Source: Amblyornis subalaris (Eukaryota; Chordata; Aves; Passeriformes; Ptilonorhynchidae). From it: a DNA stretch of 64,000 nt. A program made the translations under genes and the position numbers. The notes below the pieces were generated by a model. The model saw only the letters and a program-made list of their open reading frames with translations, was not told the origin of the DNA and did not search any database. The stretch lies in the NCBI GenBank assembly GCA_018881555.1, contig JACAXG010000002.1, positions 20,969,183 through 21,033,182 of the forward strand, written 5' to 3'. Below are positions 11,186-25,028 of the stretch, in pieces (the stretch's first letter is position 1; each line of letters begins with the position of its first letter).

Positions 11186-11253
11186 TTTTTGTAATTGAAG
11201 ACTGAAAAATTACAGTCATTTTTGTAATTGAAGACTTTTTGTAATTGAAGACT
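11186..11253 (+). repeat. Three-copy short repeat TTTTTGTAATTGAAGACT
   Basis: The 18-base unit occurs at 11186-11203, 11219-11236 and 11236-11253. The second and third copies are directly adjacent; the first is separated by 15 bases. Confidence 0.9.
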
Positions 11254-14200
11254 GAAAATTATTTGAGGAATTACTTGATAGGAGGAATTGTTCTGATAAA
11301 TATATATATCTTTCAGAACTCTGAATTGCCACAAAAAAAGAGGTGATCTTCAGCTTTGGATCAGAATGCCACTATAATTTAAATCATATTATTAGAAACA
11401 TTGAATGTATTTTTGCAAAATAAGACGAAATACTTCCCACCATGAGAAGCATGTTTTCATTAGTAAAGTAGGCATAGCTGATATAGTTTCTGTTGTGAAG
11501 TGCAAAAGGGAGCACTGTTACATCTTTATTCATGGGGTTGCTTTGTGAGAACTCAGTAGTCTGAGCTCCAGATGAGAATCAAGGGAGTTCTGTTACAGAG
11601 CTAAAGCTGCCTCCAGCTTGCTTGACATCAGTGGACCACTCAGGTGGTCCTTGCGCACCTTGAGTAGCCCATCTGCAAAGTGAAACAGTCAAAATGTTCA
11701 CCCTGGCAAGTTCAGAGATCTGTGAGTGAGAAAAGACTATCTAAAAACAGTGTAAATTCTGCTGGCTTTTGGTTATATATTCCCGTTAAACTAACTGCCA
11801 TGACTTCAGGAAGACTCCACCTGAATATGTGTCTATTCTAAATCAAGAAAGATATCATAATTTAGACAACTGGCACATTCTAATGTGTTTATGACATTCT
11901 TTTACAAGGACGGTATTGGACTATAAAAAAGACGACTGAGTTTGGGGTTTGTGTTTTTTTTTTGTCATGGACTTGACAGAAGAAAGTTAAAGATTTTTAT
12001 TCTGTATTACAGTATGTCTTGTGCTGAGATCTCTGAAAAGTATAGTAATGTAATTTCTGGGCTAGGTTCTTTATCAGATTGAAGACTAGAGTATGAAATA
12101 GCTACAATGTGATAGTTCTGTATTTTTAAAACACTATTGTGAAGGTTTGTTTATTCTCTCCAATAGAATTTTTTTGCCACATGTTCACAAAATTCCTTTT
12201 ACTTTCTAATCAGTGTTTTGTCTAGTGAATGCTTTTGCTATGAGTCTATTTTATAACTAGGATTCAACCATTTTGTAAGTTATTGAGCTTGTACCTGACA
12301 CATTCCAGTGAAATCCTAAACATTCAGCAAAATAACATTCACTTGAGGCTTTGAAGGTGTCCTGTTTTGCATGACACCTAACTGGCATTTCGTTTCTAGT
12401 TCGCTAAGGATAAAACAAAAATTGCCCTTCCTCAGCAGACAAAAAATCTAAGACCCTCATCTAATGCCATTTTGAGAGCCAATCTCAATAAAATATACAG
12501 AAGAAGGGACTGATACACCTCCTCCAGGTTTACACTGCTCCAATTCTCTTGATTTAAATTGTTTCATTAGAGTAATATGGAAGTTCCCCGGTGGTGGTTG
12601 TGATTAGAAATTTAGTCTGGATTGTATAAACCTTTGAAAATTCATAATTGCACTAGAATTCCATGAAAGAACCGAAGAGAACTAACTGTAATGCATAACA
12701 TTAAAACTATCCTGGGTTACCAACATTTATGTGACATGCTGGGTACAGAATTTTGATATAATTAACAGAAGCAAAGCTGTTGGACACAATGATTAAATAT
12801 ACAGAAACTAAGCTGAACCTTATCTTAAGATGAGAAAATGGCCTTGTTTTTATGGCCAAACTGGCTAAAAATCAGAGTTCTGATTCAGCCCTATAAGAGT
12901 ACCAGAGTAAGATTTGATGTAAATGAAATTTGGTGAAAAACATGAACATATTATTTCCTGCAAAAGATTTCTATGCTGAGTCTCAATAAATGATAATATA
13001 TTTATGGTCTCAAAAGGCCTTGGCAGAAAGTAATGCAAATTTTTTAGATTGCCTAAACTTCACTTACAAACACTTGCAAAATCTCAGAGGATAACAACTA
13101 GTAACATTTCTGACTGTATCATATTCGAATAGTTTATGTTCTAGGGCAACTCTTCTTCATTTTCTGAAACAAAACCACATTGGTTGAACCAATAAAAATA
13201 TTTATGTTAACATTGTCATGAATCTTATTGCAAGATTTTCTAATATCTCAGGACAGAATGTCTTTATCAGACAGGAAAAATAAAATATTTCACAAGAAGT
13301 CTTATAAAGTAGAAGGTGTTGTAGAAAGTTTGATTATCTTCCTTCCTTGGCCACCCAACTCTGTAAAGTGCCCTCTCACTGTACCTGGCAAGAGTGAGGT
13401 GCTACACAAGTCTTGTCTTCTCAAGTGACTTCTGAAAAATCAGTGTGTTAAATACCCACTGCTTCTGACCACATGGAGATGTTACCTGTTCAAAGCACTC
13501 ATGGTGCTTTATGAAAATTTAAAGGATATTTAAAGGGATGTTTGACACCGTGTAGTAACCATAAGAGAGCCATGATCTATCTCCCTCATAAAATTATTTA
13601 AACGTTTTGATGTTAAAGCTAAGGTGCAGTACACCGTTCTTCAGTTTCACTGGCCAAGAACAAGCCAGTGATATGAGCTGCCTGGTAAGAGGTACTGACA
13701 TAGACAGCAAATATATCTTCTTCCCTTGGGCACTTTTTCTGCTGAAAAGTTAAGAGCTTGGTCGGTTACAATCAAGGCAATGCAGTACTTTTCATCTGAT
13801 AAGTGTGTGAAGAGGTAACAGGTTCTTCCAGAAGCCAGTGGAAGATTACTTGGTAATTTCTGTTCTTCTACAGAAGCTGGCCTTTTTACATCAGTTCCCA
13901 TACTTGTTTGATCGCCTGTGCAATCTGTTTGTGAGGAGATTCATTTCTGTATGCCATGTCCTGCTTCATCTTGGCAGAAAAAGCATACTTTAAACCAAAC
14001 TTGATTGCAGGTAAAAGTCTTTATTTTCAAAAATAATTTCACAGCTTTGACAGAGCAAAAATTCTGTGCCTAACTTCTAAGAAATCCTGTGAGCATCCTG
14101 CATTACACTTTCTCTTCATAGTCAGGAGGATAGGGATGGGACAGGGAAAGGACAGAGACTTTTTGCAGAGCCTCTTTATGCCCTGCTTTTTATTTAATGG

Positions 14201-14995
14201 AAACCAGAGCACTTCAGAAAGACAGCAATAGATGGACAGCAGTCATCCACATCAATTTTTAGCATAGGCGAGATTTTTAACCAGATGCAGAAGATGGGAA
14301 GTGCTTCCAAATCCAGATATTTATTAGTATTGCTAGAGATTAAAATGTAACAAGACTGCTGGCCTATATACCTCTTTGCAGTTGGATGCATGCACCTCTG
14401 AGGTTCCCACCTGTCTTCTTATTATACAGATGGGTTGTGAGGGTGTTGCACCTCAATAAGACAGGAGGCATTAGCTTGGACACAACCTGATGTCTCCCCA
14501 GCTGCATGGTTTCCCAATAATATCTAACCAGGCAGCTTTGCTTTTGTCCATTGTGCACTTGTTCAAAGAGAAGTAACCCCAGATTCCTAGAGAAGAAGTA
14601 GGAAGATGCTCAGCTTGAAACTACTTGCCCTGGTTATACACTGGGAAAAAGTTGTCTTATCTAAAGTAGAAAATGTGAAGATTCTGCCGAGGCAAGTGTA
14701 AGACAAGAAACTTACTGGTTTTCATAGAAGCTGGAAAGGAGGGGAAATAATTCTATTTTTAGAACAAGCAAGAGGCAGAGACTTGAAATTTAGCCTCGTG
14801 TATAATATGAAACTAGAAGCAGGTCAATTTATTGACTAAAGTAATCTTGTAGCTTAATGTCTCTTTNTTGACAACTTGAAGCCTGCTAATTTCTTGACTC
14901 CCAAAGCCTGCAATATCCTGCCGTATTATCAGATATTCATTGGCCTAAAAATGCAATAATATATTGTTTGAAGGATGCTACAAGCAGTGGTTGGA
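11254..14995. other. AT-rich non-coding sequence, possible decayed coding piece
   Basis: No repeat family is recognised. On the minus strand, about 14010-13645, the base composition and broken open frames look somewhat protein-like (84 codons at 13901-13647, then a second frame upstream), but I recognise no family, so it is not called a pseudogene. Confidence 0.5.
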
Positions 14996-15065
14996 ATTTT
15001 ATACATTTTATACATTTATACATTTAATACAATTTTATACATTTACTATGGTTTTTATACGTTTA
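14996..15065 (+). repeat. Imperfect (TTTTATACAT)n tandem repeat
   Basis: Five to six imperfect copies of a 10-base TTTTATACAT-like unit in about 70 bases; almost pure A/T. Confidence 0.85.
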
Positions 15066-18000
15066 ATAGACGTTTAAATATGCTTTGGAATAATCTTATT
15101 TATTGTAAAAAGCTGTACATTGTATTTTCATAAGCTGTTCTATTCTAGCAGCTTGGTCATCATGTATTAAATATTTTTATTTGGCTGTCATAATATTTTT
15201 GCTTCACTTAAGAAGNGAGAAAAAGATAGCTCATTCACAGTTCTCCTGTGTATGAAGTATCATCATAAAGGGCAGGGTTATCTTTAATATGTGATGTTAA
15301 TGTCAAACTTCAAATACAGTACATTTCATATTGTTGATTCTAGCATCAGCCTTGGAAAGGTTCTTTTTGTTCTCATTAAATGACTTTACATAGTTATAAT
15401 TTCTCATAAGGGTTTTTAAACTTCTTTTCAACATGGATTATATTTTTAACAACATTTATGCTAGTTAACATGAATCAGGTAACTCTCCATATTCTGTAAC
15501 ACAACAAAACTTTCTTTTTAAATTTCAAATTCAGAAACACATAATTTTTATTATCTATATCTACTATTAGTAATAGGTCTACTCTTTTCTGCAAGAAAGA
15601 TCCAGAAATACTATTAGTGGAAATCTAGCAGAGGAGTTATACCAAGAGGAAAATTAAAATAGAAACATTTGAATAGGTGCCTGGGAGGAAGAGGAGGATT
15701 TGTAGCTACATCACTAAATATCAGAGCAGTATGTTTTAACTCTTTGGCAATTTTCAGATACTCATGAATTGGCATGAATACGCAAAACAAGCTGAGATAT
15801 TGCTCTACATCTAAGCAAAAGTCACAGAAGCTAGAACATAACAGAGACATGAAAATGCCTGGGCAGGCTCCTGCTTGCTTTTGGCTGGGTCTACCTGCCA
15901 GCACAATGCCAGAGATAAAACCTGCAGAGCCATTCGGAAATGTCTGCATTCTCACCCCTGAGTACCTGTATCCCCAGCTTTTTAAGTCACAGAGCTATCC
16001 CAGCTCACAGTAAACGAGCCCTGCCATACCTGAATTGTGGTTCAAGGTCAACAAGACCTGGCTTCCAGGTGATACAATGAGGGGTTTGAACTTTGAGGAT
16101 GAAGAAGGAAACAAAAAAAAATTTTTTTTCTCCCTGGGGCAAAGCATGGAATTGCAAATAGGGCTGGGAGTCAAAATGGATCTAAGTGGGATACAAGCTG
16201 AATCATTTGAGGTTTGGATGGGAATTGATCTTTTCATAAGTCGGGAAAGCACAAACAAATCCTTAACAAGAAAAAACCTGGACCTGATGTCTGAATCAAC
16301 AGGGAGCGAATGGATGCTAAACAGAGCAGGTTAGCCCAAGGCAACCATGTGGAAACTGTGAATGTTGGGGTATGTTGGAATCACAGCAACTAGCAATATT
16401 GCCGCCTGGCCATCCTGTAAATACAACACAAAGCCACAGTATAGTCTTTGTGTAGATTGCATGATTTAAAGCCATGTGTGATTTAAAGCCACACAAAATT
16501 TGCACAAAACATAATTTCATATTTTGAAATTTAAATGTATATGTAAAGAGTAAATTTGCTTACTGAATTAAGAATTTTTTTCTTCCCCCAACACAGTGTA
16601 ATTCTGTGTGTTCTATAGAAGCTGAGGAGGAAGCTGAGGCTATAATCTTGTTTGCTTTCATCATTAACACAATTTAGTATTTTCTAACCAACTCTTGGAA
16701 ATTTTCACTAGAAGTTTATGGAAAAACACAGTGTTTTAACGCATTTTGTAAACATTTTATTTGGGGACTTTCAGCACATACACATGTTGGCCAGAAACTT
16801 AACTTTTGGAAGGAGAATTTCATTGGCAATAACTGGGTTTTTCAAGCCCTCCTAATATTTAGCTTGGGTGTTAAAACTAGTAGGTGTTAAGCAAGTGAGC
16901 TACCTTGTGAAACTGCTTCCCTTTCAGAGAAGTACAGGGCTCGTGTTAACATTAATCTTCCTATCCCGTGAGCAACCCTTTGTTAAGTACCCCAGCCTAG
17001 TAAAAGGAAAGGAAGCACCATGAGGATGCTTCCCACTGACAGACTGAAGAAAGCAGAAGCTGCCTTCTGTGAATACAAAGGAAAAATTGGGTCAAGGACA
17101 TAAGGGAGGAAGCAGGTAGTCACACTTTTGTCCAGCTGAAGATACAAGCTCCTGATTTCCTATATGTGATATGCTTTCCTGCCTGGTGGAAACTTGCTAA
17201 TGCTTTGCTGTTATAGAATAAGTAGAAAATCCTGTAAGTACTGGCATTATTGCAATAAAAAAATGCACATAATGATCACTTGGGAAGAAACAGCATAGTC
17301 TTGGATTCTTTTGGTTGTAAGTATGTAGTTTGGTGTATTTTTGGGTGGGAAGGCACTTTAGGAGAAATCAAGTGCAACATAAGAGTAACTGCAATGCGCT
17401 GTTTAATACAGAAGAGCTTCAAGGGATCATGATTTATTCAAATGGGAGTAAGTCAGCTTTATTTGTATTTTCAAAGTTTCTGGACTGTAAAGTGATTATT
17501 AATCTGTGCTTCACTGAATGTGTGCTATCAGTTTCCTTTTATGATTTCTTTCATATGACCAATGACATTTCAAATTGTATGTAGCTGTGTTAGAAAATCA
17601 CTTAGCATGACTTTTGTAATGAAACAAATGGTTCCAGACTGCAGAGGGGTGATGGGAGATATGTCCTATCAAATAACAGACACCATTATTTAATATGGTA
17701 GTTCATATTGAAGATGTTCATCACTGGTTTGATGACTTGATTACCAGCTTTATCGTATTCAGCAAACACAAATATAATGTCACAAGTCATTAAGAGATTG
17801 GATAAAAATTACATATTTGTGCAGCGTTTAGGTAGAACTCATTGATTATGAGGATACAAATTATTACACTGGTTGTGTGGAATCATGTGGGGCAAAAAGA
17901 GTACTGAGTGGTTCGTGCAAGCAAAAGGAATCTGCTTTTGACCTGGATTCTGCAATATCATGAAAAATCAGTGCTAGCAAAGTTGACACTAATGACTACG

Positions 18001-21000
18001 TGGCTGTCACAGCCTGGCTGTCTATCTTCTGTGCTACTTTTTCCCATCTTCTGTGCAACCATACCCCCAGGGCATGTTCTAAAACCCACATTCCATTTCA
18101 TCACNGATCTCCTTGGAGCCCTCTTTGGAGGAAAAGAAAGTCTGAAACTAGGAAGCCTTCTTATTTTCATGCAAGGACATGCACATTCGACTTCTTCTCA
18201 TTCAATCCTGTGTGGAGAAATATATTGTTTTGCACTGCCAAAACAGACTTTTGTTTTAAGACAAATCTTTCTCGGGCATTACATTGCATTACATTACTTG
18301 AATCCCTTATTTAGTGGCCCACATCATAATTTCATGAAAATCAGGTAACACATACTGAGGTTCTGATTAATGCATTTTGGTAGGTCTTTGTTACAGTTTT
18401 TGACTTGACACAAAGTTTTTCCCCTCTTTATTCCTTCCACAAAACCTCTGTTGCTCAGTTGGCTCTGAAACAGTTGGACTATCTGATTATTTTCCTTTCT
18501 CTTTCCTTCTATTTTTTCAGGTCTTTGGTTTCTCTATGACAAAGAAAATGGAGGTCTTATTTTATGTGATTTTTTTGGTGAGGGAAAACAGATTATCATC
18601 ATTCCTACTGACGCAACTTCTTTATTTTCTATTCATGANGCATTCTCCACTGTCACAATTGAATTAGTTTCATTGATTTATCTTGTTTACCATCCCTTCT
18701 GTAACTGGTTGACTATAATTCTGTCCACCATTGTATCAATTGCACTAATTGTTTATACTGTTACAGAAAATATTGTCAGAACAGAATTAATGAATTTGTC
18801 CATGACGCCATTACAACTGCAACATTGTATCAGTCTTCTGAAATATTAATAGACTTTTATGAGATAAGGAGGGCTGGAGCCAGTAAAAATCTCCAACACA
18901 TGAAAATTTGAATAATCATGGCCATATGGAGTTCTGCTGCCTTATTCTTGTAGCAATGCCGTAGTCATGGCTGCTCTCAGTTTTTAACATTTGCAATGAA
19001 CTTTTTAATTAGCAGTAACAGAGGGATCCTCTAGTTCATTTGTTAGTTAGGAGCACAGCTTCTGGCTAGTACTAGGTTGAAAATAATTGATTTATATTTC
19101 AAAGAGGTACATTGAATACATTATTACACAAAGATGATCTAGTGAAATAATCTCATTACAAGGATGATATTGCAAAATTTATCCCTAATAGGTTGTACAA
19201 AAACTAAAAGTTAAGGGTTTTTTTTCATGTTATGACATTCACTGCAATATTTTTATTCAAAACCCGCTTTGCTGACTATATTTTTCAATATACAAGGTGT
19301 TCTGTAGGCTTTTCAAAGCTGAATTTTTCAAGAGACATGGTTTTGAAAGAAGGGCATACCTGTGCTTTTACACTTGCAAAAGTAAGTCTGTAGCTAGTAA
19401 AGTTTCTACCATCATTCAAATTGGTTTTGTCATCAGTTATTTTTTAATAGACCATTTTTGCAACTGTTGTTCCCCAGACTTACGAGGATTTAATTTCACG
19501 AGGATTTAATTTAATGCTCTTCAGGTTTGTGCAGTTTGGGCAACTAAAGATTTCACATATTGTGTGCTTTAATTAAAATACGTTGCCCCCAGACTCTAGG
19601 GATCTGAACTCATCTTTAGTAAAAGTTGCCTTATTCTCTTCTCACAGCTTCCCCAACACATGGAGTGAGCACTCAACTATCACTGCAGTGCTAACTGCCC
19701 TTGGAGCTTAGACTCAGACCTTTTCCTGAGCATCTCTTGGATCTTAATGCCTGAGAGGCAGCAAGGCTCTCAACACTGGTGAGAGTAGCTGACAACAGCA
19801 TAGGCAGTGGGATGCCCTTTCTTGCTTACTGAAGTTCTGCGGTTTGGCAGAGCAGAGGCATGGATTTTTTCCTCGAGGTCAGGTTGCTGGATCTAAGTAT
19901 GAAAATTCATTGTGTGCCTGTCAGGTAGAAGAGGTGAAGATTTGCTGGTGAAATTAAGAGGGTTTTAAAATTAGGAGGTTGTGATAAGACCTAATTGGAT
20001 AATGTTGTGTTCTGGTTTTTATCATGATGCTTGATTTAGTCAATTACTCTTTTATTAGATTGTTTTACTGAAATAATGATGACTTTTATATGCTGTGTCA
20101 TAGGATATTTGTGCTGTCAAGATTTGCTCTCTAAAGGACCATTTAAGTGGCAAATGTGGTTTTAAATAGGTCTAGGAAAATAATTTAAACTCTAGTTATA
20201 AACATGAAAACAGCTGAGTTAATAAAAGTTGTGTAAGTTACTTCTTAGCTTACAGAGAGTAGGGGCATAACTGGCAAAGCAATTAATTGGACTTAAGGAC
20301 TGCTTCCAAGCACTTCTTCTTTCTAAGGTAAATTCGGAAATACCCAGGGGGTGTAGCATAATCACTGCAGCAATGTGGTAGCCTTTTATGTGATAAGGAA
20401 GGGACTTCAGCATGCAAATCTCCATGATTAACACTGAAATAAGATTAGTAGCCTAGCCAGCTAAAGAGACGGGCTGTCACTAATCTACAACACTTAACAG
20501 CTCTTTAGACCTTTGCTCTGTTCCTATGAACACCCTTACTGACTACTGGGAAGTTGAAACTCCTTCAATCATTTGCTTAATAGTTGATTGTAGCTGGCAT
20601 TAAAAACATCTTTAGATGTTTTTTCTTTCTGGTGAGAGTTTGGATCATAGAAATTCAGAAAACTGAAACAAACCCCATACATCGAAATGACCACTCCAGA
20701 TCCTGGAGACTGGATACATGAAATAGCAACATCAGAGTTTAAATTAGTGAAATTTCAGAAGTCAAATATATGAAACATTCTATCTAAAGCTCGTTACAGT
20801 GCTAAACTCTTGCATTCACTCACTNTTCACTGACTTTTTCAGGCAAACTCAGACTTAAGGCTAATTGATATGATTTTTCTGGCTCCGTGCACAAAACTAA
20901 ATTTAGGTTTAATTATACCACTCACCTGAGGCATGTTATGGATGTATATAAATGTTTGCAGAGGGGAAGAAAAACAAAACTGTGTTGCTTCTAAAGTTGT

Positions 21001-23759
21001 TTAATGTTTTCTATATTTACTGAAATTGTGCCAAGACTGAGTTTGTTTGCTCTCGTTTTGGACAAGATCTTTCTTTTAACTAACAAAGTTTCAAAAATAT
21101 TTTTTCTTCTTTTTACTTTATTTCCTTGACCACACACCCCATTTATTTTTAATCTATTGCTCTCTGAATTGAAAACTTATGAAACTGCTGGTCTGAGGTT
21201 CTTGGAATACAGATTTTCTGCTTTATTTGCAAAGCAAATAAAATAGGTCTTCTTCCTCCTGAGACCCTGTCAACAGCACTTAAAGACTTTTTTTTTTCTT
21301 CAGAAAATGCACACTTAGAGATTGATGTTTCTTGTTTGGTTTTTTTTTTTTCTTTCTGTTCTGCGTTTGTGTTCTCTTTAAAATTTATTAGCCAAGACAA
21401 TAATTAACAACATATCATCCTCAGTGCTTGTTGGTACTTTTAAATGCTTGTAAACGTTATAATTTGTGCTTTTTCTGCTCTGAGCAAAACAGATTGTATT
21501 TCAAGGGCCCTCAGTTCTCTCACATTTAGGCCACTCAATATGAATTTTTGTTTTCATTTTTTCTTGCTTTGGATTGGAGCACAATTATTCTNATTTTTAA
21601 AATTTAAAATTTAGTAGAAAAATATTCTATGTTATAATTTATATTTTGTAACAAAAAGAAAACTTTACAAAAAAGTAATATTTTATCTTCAAATTTCCTT
21701 CACATAGATTGTTCCTTAGCAACTTTGTTTTTAAAAGTATTATAGATTTGAAATTCTCGGACTTTTTAAATTACCCTACAGAATTTACTATCATGACAGA
21801 GGTCTGAAAACTATCTCCGTGATCACTGAATCCAATAATGTATGGTCAAACGTGACCTTCATAAGTTTATGAAATCATTTAGGAATTTCTTACCTCTCCA
21901 ATGCTACCAGAAGCATGGTTATAGGGCTTCATTCTTCTGATGATTAGAAATCTTTTTATGTGAATACCCTTAAGTATATCTATAGACAGCTTCTTCCTGT
22001 TAACATTGTTTTTTAGCAGTTCTTTTCTTGGGTGTTTGCCTTTTACTGCCTTAAGGTGAATAACCTTATCCTGTCAGTTTGTATTTTTCTGTGCTAAGAT
22101 GAGCAACTCTTGCAGGCTCCTTACTATAGTTCCTTTTGTGTCACTCAACTTGCTCTTTTGCTACACTCAGTTGCAGATGAAAGATGTTTTTTTCAAGAAC
22201 ACTTACCCCAAATTTTGCACAGTATTCTGTCCACAATATCTGGGTTTCCTGTTGTCTTTCATCATCACTGTGTCATCAGTGGATTTCTGAAAAATAACTA
22301 GCAGATCGTTTTTTTTCACCATCATTTCCAGCTGATGGATTTCCTGTTTAACTACACCACTTCCTATCTTTCTAATCTTCACTGTTATCTCGCTCTTCCT
22401 GTCTGTTATTCTGAGTCTACTGAGTTCTGACGTTACCTCTTAGCAGTGTGTCAACAACAATTTTTCAGTGCCAACCTCATTTATGAAAGCACTGTATAAA
22501 GTGGTCTGAAAGTCAGCTTCAGAGAAATATCACCATTGATATTACTCCAACCTACCTCCAGCACCTTCTAAACACCTAAACAGTAAGTCTTATTCTAATC
22601 ATTGGTTTATAGCTTGACCTTGTTTTTTGCTTTGTATTTTTTTTTTCTTAATCTACCTAGATGTGTTCTGAGCTCTCTATATTCCTGTTATTTCCTGTTA
22701 TTTACCTCCTCTCTTTCTTTTTCCAGCAAGATAATTGGACACTCCTGGCTGCTGTTCAACACTGCAGCTGTTCCATTTCCTCTGCCTCCTTCGAGCACAC
22801 CACAGTCCATGCTCCGTGTCCCAGCATGGGTACATGACCCGCAGTTCCAGGGGGCTGGTACAGACTAACCTGTTATCTTCAGGGTTGTGTGAACCCCTGC
22901 TGTATCCAATGCTTTTATGTAGCCCTTGTTCATAAAAGACCTTTACTGGTATAAATAGGTGAGTTACTTGCAGCATTAGAAAGTGAGAACAAATTCTTCA
23001 TGAAAGCTTGTACTTATAAGCAGCTATCCAACTCTGGAATAAACTCGCAGCAGCTGAGTATCCAAGCTCTTGGATTTTATATTAATGGGGACAACTTGCA
23101 TTTAATTTTGCTGCCATCTCCGAGTCTGATCTATGTACAATATACAGCAAAACAGATCTCAATTTGTCTACTGTCCCAATTTAAGCAAGGATTGAAAAGT
23201 CTAGGAAGTTAAAATATGCACATATTGGGAGTAAAACACCTTAAGTCTGTGAAAGACTGAAAAAGATCTAATAACATCAGAGAAAGCTGTGCTTTGATGA
23301 GTTTGGAAATTGAATCTTAGTCAGAGAAAATTAAGTTAAAGGATCAATAAAGATGAATTATTTTCGACAGAAAACATGGATTTATGTTGGTTCTCACGCT
23401 ATTTACAAGAATGTTTTTTGTCTTGTTTAGGCCTTTTTTCTTGGTTTTTTAGTAAGCATTTGTTTTATCATCAGCTTATACTCCAATGGGTAGAATTAAG
23501 GTAGTACATCACTGTATCTGTAAATGCTGTGCCTCTGCATTCTTGAGATGGTCTGGGGGACACAACCTCTCATTTGCACAGGAAGAAAAAAAAATTGAAT
23601 TCTTTATCAGGCCCCTTTTCTGAAGTCATTAGNGACAGGCAGTGGAAAGTGAAAAAGGAGGAGACAAAAGGACACTCTGCACTTCCCAAGCAGTGTGGTT
23701 CTTCTGCAAAAAGTACACGGGACAGAAACTCAGTAATTAATTTGTGGAGGCAATCCAGT
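15066..23759. other. Long AT-rich non-coding stretch
   Basis: Mostly unique-looking. Frames at 15614-16334, 17908-18348 and 22602-22976 are short and overlap others on both strands, which argues against coding. A modestly GC-richer patch lies at 22740-22960. Pyrimidine-rich tracts occur at 21100-21360. No transposon end is recognised. Confidence 0.55.
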
Positions 23760-23786
23760 GGGAATGGGGGGGGAGGGGGGGTAGGG
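23760..23786 (+). repeat. Poly-G tract with G-quadruplex potential
   Basis: G-runs of 3, 8, 7 and 3 bases separated by AAT, A and TA meet the usual four-run, short-loop pattern for a G-quadruplex. Confidence 0.8.
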
Positions 23787-24489
23787 TGCACTTTTTCTGT
23801 GAAGCTAAAGAGAGCAACAAATGGGTTTTTATTTAGCTTCTCCTAAGTCCCCCAAACATTTTGTGAAAGAAGGAAAATATAACTTTATGTTACTGCTTGT
23901 TTCTAGATAAATAATTGTCTGCTCTCCTGAGGGCAGGTGACCAGACTGCTCAGTATAATACCTCTCCTTCTAGAGATGGGAAGCAGGAAACTGGGTTCTT
24001 TAAGAGCCACAAGATAGGCCATTAAGAAGGAATTCACCAATTTTACAGGTGGAGTTTATCCCACGAATCAACAAAACTAGACTCAAATTCTTATGTCTAT
24101 ATTTGGAGACTATCATCCCCGAACAATGAAAAACTCAGCATCTCTATCCATTCCATAGAGGTTAGAGTCAAAATTTGCTCCTTTAATGTAATAGAGGTTT
24201 TAAAAACTTTTTGACTAAATTGGAAATAAAGATTTTTGGTTTAGCTCTGTTTAAAAATACTGCAGATGAAACAATGAAAGTATATGAACTTCATTTGATA
24301 TTTGACATTTATATGATTTCTTGATGACTTACTTTNTAAGAAAATCAAGTGCATTTTTCCCTGTAACTTGGTTGTGCTTCTCTTTGATAATTATAAAAAA
24401 AAAAATTACCTTTATGGACTGTATTTTATAGCTACATATGGGAATTTTTTTTGCAGTACTTTCATCACTCAAGTCACTCACTGAATCCA
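23787..24489. other. Unique-looking non-coding sequence
   Basis: Nothing recognised; this is the left flank of a CR1 copy. Confidence 0.6.
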
Positions 24490-25028
24490 GTAATCATTAT
24501 TACTCGGCACTGGTGAGGCCACACCTCAAATCTTGTGTTCAGTTTTGGGCCCTTCACTACAGGAAAGACATTGAGGTGCTGGAGCATTTCCAGGAAAGGG
24601 AAACGGAGCTAGTGAAGGGTCTGGAGCACAGGTTGTGCTGGGGTTGTGCTGGGGTTGTTTAGACTGGAGTAAAGGANGTTCAGAGGGGACTTTATCACTC
24701 TCCACAACTACCTGAAAGGGGGTTGGAGTCAGGTGGGGATTGGTCTCTTCTCCCAGGTAACAACCAACAGGACAAGAAGAAATGGCCTCACGTTGTGCCA
24801 GGAGAGGTTTAGATTGTACACTATAAAAAATTTCTTCATGGAAAGAGTTGTCAAGCACTGAAAGAGACGGCCAAGAGAAGTGGTGGAGTGACCATTCCCG
24901 GAAGTATTTAAAAGATGTGGATGTGGCACTTAGGGACATAGTTTAATGGTGGACTTGGCAGTGCTGGGTTTATGGTTGGACTCAATGATCTTAAAATTCT
25001 TTTCCAACCTATATGATTCTATGATTCT
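24490..25028 (+). mobile_element. CR1 LINE, 3' fragment, sense
   Basis: A 5'-truncated CR1 retroposon. From about 24500 it encodes the C-terminal end of CR1 ORF2 reverse transcriptase, with recognisable YSALVRPHL, then [14 protein letters not shown] and ELVKGLEH. The frame then breaks and continues as the CR1 3' region, with GGAAATGGCCTCACGTTG, then TTGTCAAGCA and TGGTGGACTTGGCAGTGCTGG. It ends in the family 3' tail, with TATGATTCTATGATTCT at 25012-25028. An 11-base unit GTTGTGCTGGG is tandemly repeated at 24632-24658, next to a deletion relative to the remembered consensus. The copy is dead. Confidence 0.95.
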
